From CAYLNH01 sp964384625 (GTDB lineage Bacteria; Verrucomicrobiota; Lentisphaeria; JABSQK01), in NCBI GenBank assembly GCA_964384625.1, contig CAYLNH010000315.1:1-7900 (forward strand): DNA of 7,900 bases, given 5' to 3'. The notes beneath the pieces were generated by a model. That model ran no database searches, was not told where the DNA came from, and saw nothing but the letters and a program-made list of their open reading frames with translations. The position numbers were made by a program, and so were the translations under genes. Numbering within the stretch: the first letter of the stretch is position 1; each line of letters opens with the position of its first letter. Of this stretch, positions 5,181 through 7,900 are shown piece by piece.

Positions 5181-6581
5181 ATGAATCATTTACCACGCCG
5201 AGCCCATCCAGGCGGGTTCAACATACTCGCCGTCCTGGTGATCGCCGCAATTGCTGCCGGCTGTGGGCAGCAGTCATCATCGCCGGCGAAGCCGGCGGCG
5301 AAGAAACGCAAGCCCCCCCTGGTCGAAACCGCGCCGGTCACGGTCGGCGCGATCGCCAACGAGCTGGAACTCACCGGCGAGGTGGTGGCGACGCGTACGG
5401 TGCTGATCGCAGCGACCAAGGAGGGGCCGATCAGCTTCTGCCCCTGGCGCGAAGGCGATACGGTGAAACAGGGGGAGAAGCTGGTCGCAATCGACCGCGC
5501 CGTGCATCGCGCGGAAACGGCCAGCGCCGAGGCCGCGCTGGCCGTGGCCCAAGCCCGACTCGCCGATCTCAAGGCCGGCGCACGCTCGGAGGAGATCGGC
5601 CAGGCAAAGAGCGCCGTGGACAAGTGGCAGGCCAGCCTGGAACAGGCGCGCAAAGACCTGGAGCGCCAGGAAACCTTGATCAAACAGGAGTATACCTCGC
5701 AGCAAATGGTCGACCAGGCCCGCGAGCGCGTCAACGTCGCCGCCGCCGAACTGGCCAGCGCCAGACAGAAATTGAAGCTGCTGCAGGCCGGCCCGGCCGC
5801 CAGCGATGTGGCCGTGCAGGAGGCGGTCGTCAAAGAGGCTAATGCCCGCCTGGACCTGGCCCGCGCGCATCTGGACGAGTGCGTCATTGACGCGCCGTTC
5901 GCCGGCCGCATCACCGCTGTACATGTCCGCCCGGGCGATCTCGCCGCGCCGCGGGCGGCGTTGATCGAGATGTTCGATCCCGACTCGTTGGTCCTGCGCT
6001 TCAGCGTACCCGAGGCCCATGCCGCCGCCGTCCGCGCCGGGATGAAGCTCACGGCCGGTCTGGACGCCTGGCGCGGCCGGCAGGTCGAGGGCGAGATCAC
6101 GCGGGTCTACCCGATACTGGATGCGCAGCTGCGCACACGGACGGTCGAGGCGCAACTCGAGTCGGACGAGCCGCTGCTGCCGAACCAGTTTGCCCGCGTC
6201 ACGCTGGTCCTGGAACGCCGGCCCCAAGCCGTGCTGATCCCGGCTGCGGCCCGGCTGCTCACCCCGCGTGGACAGGAGGTTGTCTTTATTGTTAAAGACG
6301 GCAAGGCGGTGCAGCGGCAGATCGAGAGCGGCATCGAAGCCGGCGGCCGGATTCAGGTTGTCCGCGGGCTGCAGCCCGGCCAGAAGGTGGTGGTCACCGG
6401 CAACGAAAAGTTGAAGCCCGATATGCCCGTTCGCGTTGCCGGCGCCGGTAAAAAGAAAACGGCTGACGCCGCCAGGCGCGGCGCCCCCGATGCCAAGGCG
6501 ACCCCCGCCGGCGCCCGAAAGCCCAAGACCCAGGGCGCCCCGGACAAGACACCTGCCGCGGGCGGGGGCAAGCGGCCATGA
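5181..6581 (+). CDS. RND efflux periplasmic adaptor (membrane fusion protein), probable lipoprotein
   Basis: This 466-residue adaptor should bridge the inner-membrane RND permease and the TolC-like channel. The N-terminus has a basic n-region, a hydrophobic stretch FNILAVLVIAAIAAGC and a probable lipidation Cys28, like AcrA/MexA. The domains follow in the family order. First come a beta strand and half-lipoyl segment (about 81-105, GPISFCPWREGDTVKQGEKL). A long coiled-coil hairpin (about 109-233) follows, then the second lipoyl half with ECVIDAPFAGRITAVHVRPG (233-252). The beta-barrel comes next (about 262-350, with LVLRFSVPEAHA and ILDAQLRTRTVEAQL), and last a membrane-proximal domain ending near 420 (VRGLQPGQKVVVTGNEKLKP). 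The coiled coil is longer than the short AcrA type, in keeping with a tall TolC-type partner. The last 45 or so residues are an unusual Lys/Ala/Pro/Gly-rich tail. The stop overlaps the permease start by ATGA. Confidence 0.93.
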   Translation: MNHLPRRAHPGGFNILAVLVIAAIAAGCGQQSSSPAKPAAKKRKPPLVETAPVTVGAIANELELTGEVVATRTVLIAATKEGPISFCPWREGDTVKQGEKLVAIDRAVHRAETASAEAALAVAQARLADLKAGARSEEIGQAKSAVDKWQASLEQARKDLERQETLIKQEYTSQQMVDQARERVNVAAAELASARQKLKLLQAGPAASDVAVQEAVVKEANARLDLARAHLDECVIDAPFAGRITAVHVRPGDLAAPRAALIEMFDPDSLVLRFSVPEAHAAAVRAGMKLTAGLDAWRGRQVEGEITRVYPILDAQLRTRTVEAQLESDEPLLPNQFARVTLVLERRPQAVLIPAAARLLTPRGQEVVFIVKDGKAVQRQIESGIEAGGRIQVVRGLQPGQKVVVTGNEKLKPDMPVRVAGAGKKKTADAARRGAPDAKATPAGARKPKTQGAPDKTPAAGGGKRP

Positions 6582-7900
6582 AGATCACCCGACATGCTGT
6601 CCATCGCCGCCTGGCCACCAGCGCCATTGCCACCGCCTTGGTGGTCCTGGGGCTGTATGGCCTGTGGCGCCTGCCCGTGGACTTCCTGCCCGACATCGCG
6701 TACCCGATGGTGAAAGTGCAGATCAAATGGCCCGGCGCCACGCCGGACGAAGTGGACAAGGACATCGCCGATCCCGTCGAACGCCTGATGGCCACGGTTG
6801 ACAACCTGGATTCGCTGGACTCGACATCCAGAACCGGGCTCTACAAACTCAATGTCAACTTTGATTACGGGACGAATACCGACGTGGCCTTCCAGGATGT
6901 GCTGGCGGCCCTGACGCGGGCCAAACAGAGTCTGCCCGATAACGCCGAAGAGCCGTTTGTCTTCAAGGCCGATCCCTCGCAGTTGCCGGTGATGCAGGTG
7001 GCCATAAACTCCGAACGCTGGGGCCCGGTCGAACTGCGGGAATGGACCGACAACTGGCTGCAGGACCGTGTGCTGGCGGTCAAAGGTGTGGCGGGTACGG
7101 AGATCGTCGGCGGGCTGGAACGGGAAATACGCATCCGGCTGGATGCCGGTGCCATCGAAAAGCACCAACTCGGTCTCGACACGATCCTGCAGAGACTCAG
7201 CGCGGAGAACGTCGAGAAGACCGGCGGCCGCGTCACCGTCGGGCGTCGGGAGATCATCGCCCGCACGACGGGCGAGTTCAAATCGCTGGATGAGATTCGC
7301 ACAGTCCTGATCGCTCGCAGGGGAGGGGACAAGATACACCTGGGGGATATTGCCGAGGTGCGCGACGCCCACGAAGACGTACGGGTGGTCGCGCGGTTCC
7401 AGGGCGAGGACTGCGTGAAACTGGCGGTCCTCAAAGAGGCCGAGGCCAACACGGTGGAGGTGGCACAGGCGGTGGAGCGGCGGATGTCCGAACTCGAATC
7501 CGCTTTCCCGGAAGGATTGAGCATCAGTTACGTCGAGAACCAGGCCACCTATGTCCAGCAATCCCTCAACGGCGTACGCAACGCCGCCATTGGCGCCGCC
7601 GTCCTGCTCATCCTCGTGGTCTATCTGTTCCTGGGCAGTGTCCGGCAGGTTGTCGTGATGACCGTTGCCCTGCCGCTCACGATGGTGCTGAACTTCGGGC
7701 TGATGAAACTGGCGGGGTTCTCTCTTAATATTTTCTCGCTCGGCGGCTTGGTGGTCGCCATCGGGGTGGTGCTCGACAACTCCCTTGTCGTCCTGGAGAA
7801 TATCAGCCGCTTGCACCATGAGCACCCGGAGGACGACATCGCCGGCCAGTCCGTGACGGCGACCGCCGAGGTGGGCCCGGCCATCGTCGCGGCGACGCTG
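6578..7900 (+). CDS. RND efflux transporter permease, N-terminal 441 residues (runs off the window)
   Basis: The frame from ATG 6578 stays open to the last base, giving the first 441 of an expected 1,000 or so residues of an AcrB-type proton-driven pump. It begins with the first membrane helix (about 12-30) and the family signature LPVDFLPDIAYPMVKVQIKW then PGATPDEVDKDIADPVE. The porter domain follows (about 40-325), with DYGTNTDVAFQDVLAALTRA and VKGVAGTEIVGGLEREIRIR. The next helices are 2 (NAAIGAAVLLILVVYLFLG, from about 329), 3 (VVVMTVALPLTMVLNFGLMK) and 4. Helix 4 carries the proton-relay region GVVLDNSLVVLENISR with Asp400; the second Asp of AcrB (Asp408) is replaced by Asn401. DNS/DNA at this place occurs in other RND pumps; heavy-metal RNDs usually show DGA or DAA. 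This favours an HAE-type (organic compound) pump. The start is set by the ATGA overlap with the adaptor stop; the SD is weak, so translation is probably coupled. Confidence 0.93.
   Translation, partial: MKITRHAVHRRLATSAIATALVVLGLYGLWRLPVDFLPDIAYPMVKVQIKWPGATPDEVDKDIADPVERLMATVDNLDSLDSTSRTGLYKLNVNFDYGTNTDVAFQDVLAALTRAKQSLPDNAEEPFVFKADPSQLPVMQVAINSERWGPVELREWTDNWLQDRVLAVKGVAGTEIVGGLEREIRIRLDAGAIEKHQLGLDTILQRLSAENVEKTGGRVTVGRREIIARTTGEFKSLDEIRTVLIARRGGDKIHLGDIAEVRDAHEDVRVVARFQGEDCVKLAVLKEAEANTVEVAQAVERRMSELESAFPEGLSISYVENQATYVQQSLNGVRNAAIGAAVLLILVVYLFLGSVRQVVVMTVALPLTMVLNFGLMKLAGFSLNIFSLGGLVVAIGVVLDNSLVVLENISRLHHEHPEDDIAGQSVTATAEVGPAIVAATL

Noticed and set aside
6353..7825. 490-codon open frame on the - strand
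   Set aside because: It runs opposite the unmistakable adaptor and RND genes; its translation shows no family features and is a GC-rich codon shadow.

Overview
The window is GC-rich and every supported gene lies on the + strand. It suggests a Gram-negative bacterium: there is a TolC-type outer-membrane channel, an RND pump with its periplasmic adaptor, and two probable lipoproteins. The overall style (ECF sigma factor, short zinc-finger anti-sigma factor, Spy/CpxP-like protein, RND genes) would fit the Planctomycetes-Verrucomicrobia-Lentisphaerae group or a deltaproteobacterial lineage, but no phylogenetic marker is present, so this is only a guess.

Region 1 (1-1888) is an ABC-2 exporter module. 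The 3' end of an upstream gene, possibly a methyltransferase, overlaps the start of an ABC ATPase by ATGA. The ATPase overlaps its ABC-2 permease in the same way. Region 2 (1889-1980) is a 92-base non-coding gap with a 14-base perfect palindrome, an 11-base direct repeat and a hairpin element.

Region 3 (1981-7900) is one long gene string: ECF sigma factor, membrane-bound zinc-finger anti-sigma factor, membrane-anchored periplasmic sensor of the heavy-metal/CpxP-Spy type, TolC-like outer-membrane lipoprotein, membrane fusion lipoprotein, and an RND permease that runs off the end of the window. Most junctions overlap by a few bases, so expression is probably coupled. The order of functions resembles the cnrYXH-CBA metal-efflux locus of Cupriavidus: a regulatory triad that senses the envelope, followed by the tripartite pump it presumably controls. 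The pump, however, looks more like a drug/hydrophobe (HAE-type) RND than a heavy-metal RND.

The most interesting non-coding signal is a pair of 43-base elements of equal length, one just before the sigma gene (1924-1966) and one just before the anti-sigma gene (2543-2585). They share a 12-base core, a CCGTTT box and a GAAAGG ribosome-binding block at identical spacing, while the bases between differ yet still form hairpins. They could be ECF promoters recognised by the encoded sigma factor, a structured RNA leader, or both. No tRNA, rRNA, CRISPR array, insertion sequence or convincing rho-independent terminator was found, and no gene-free stretch exceeds 92 bases.
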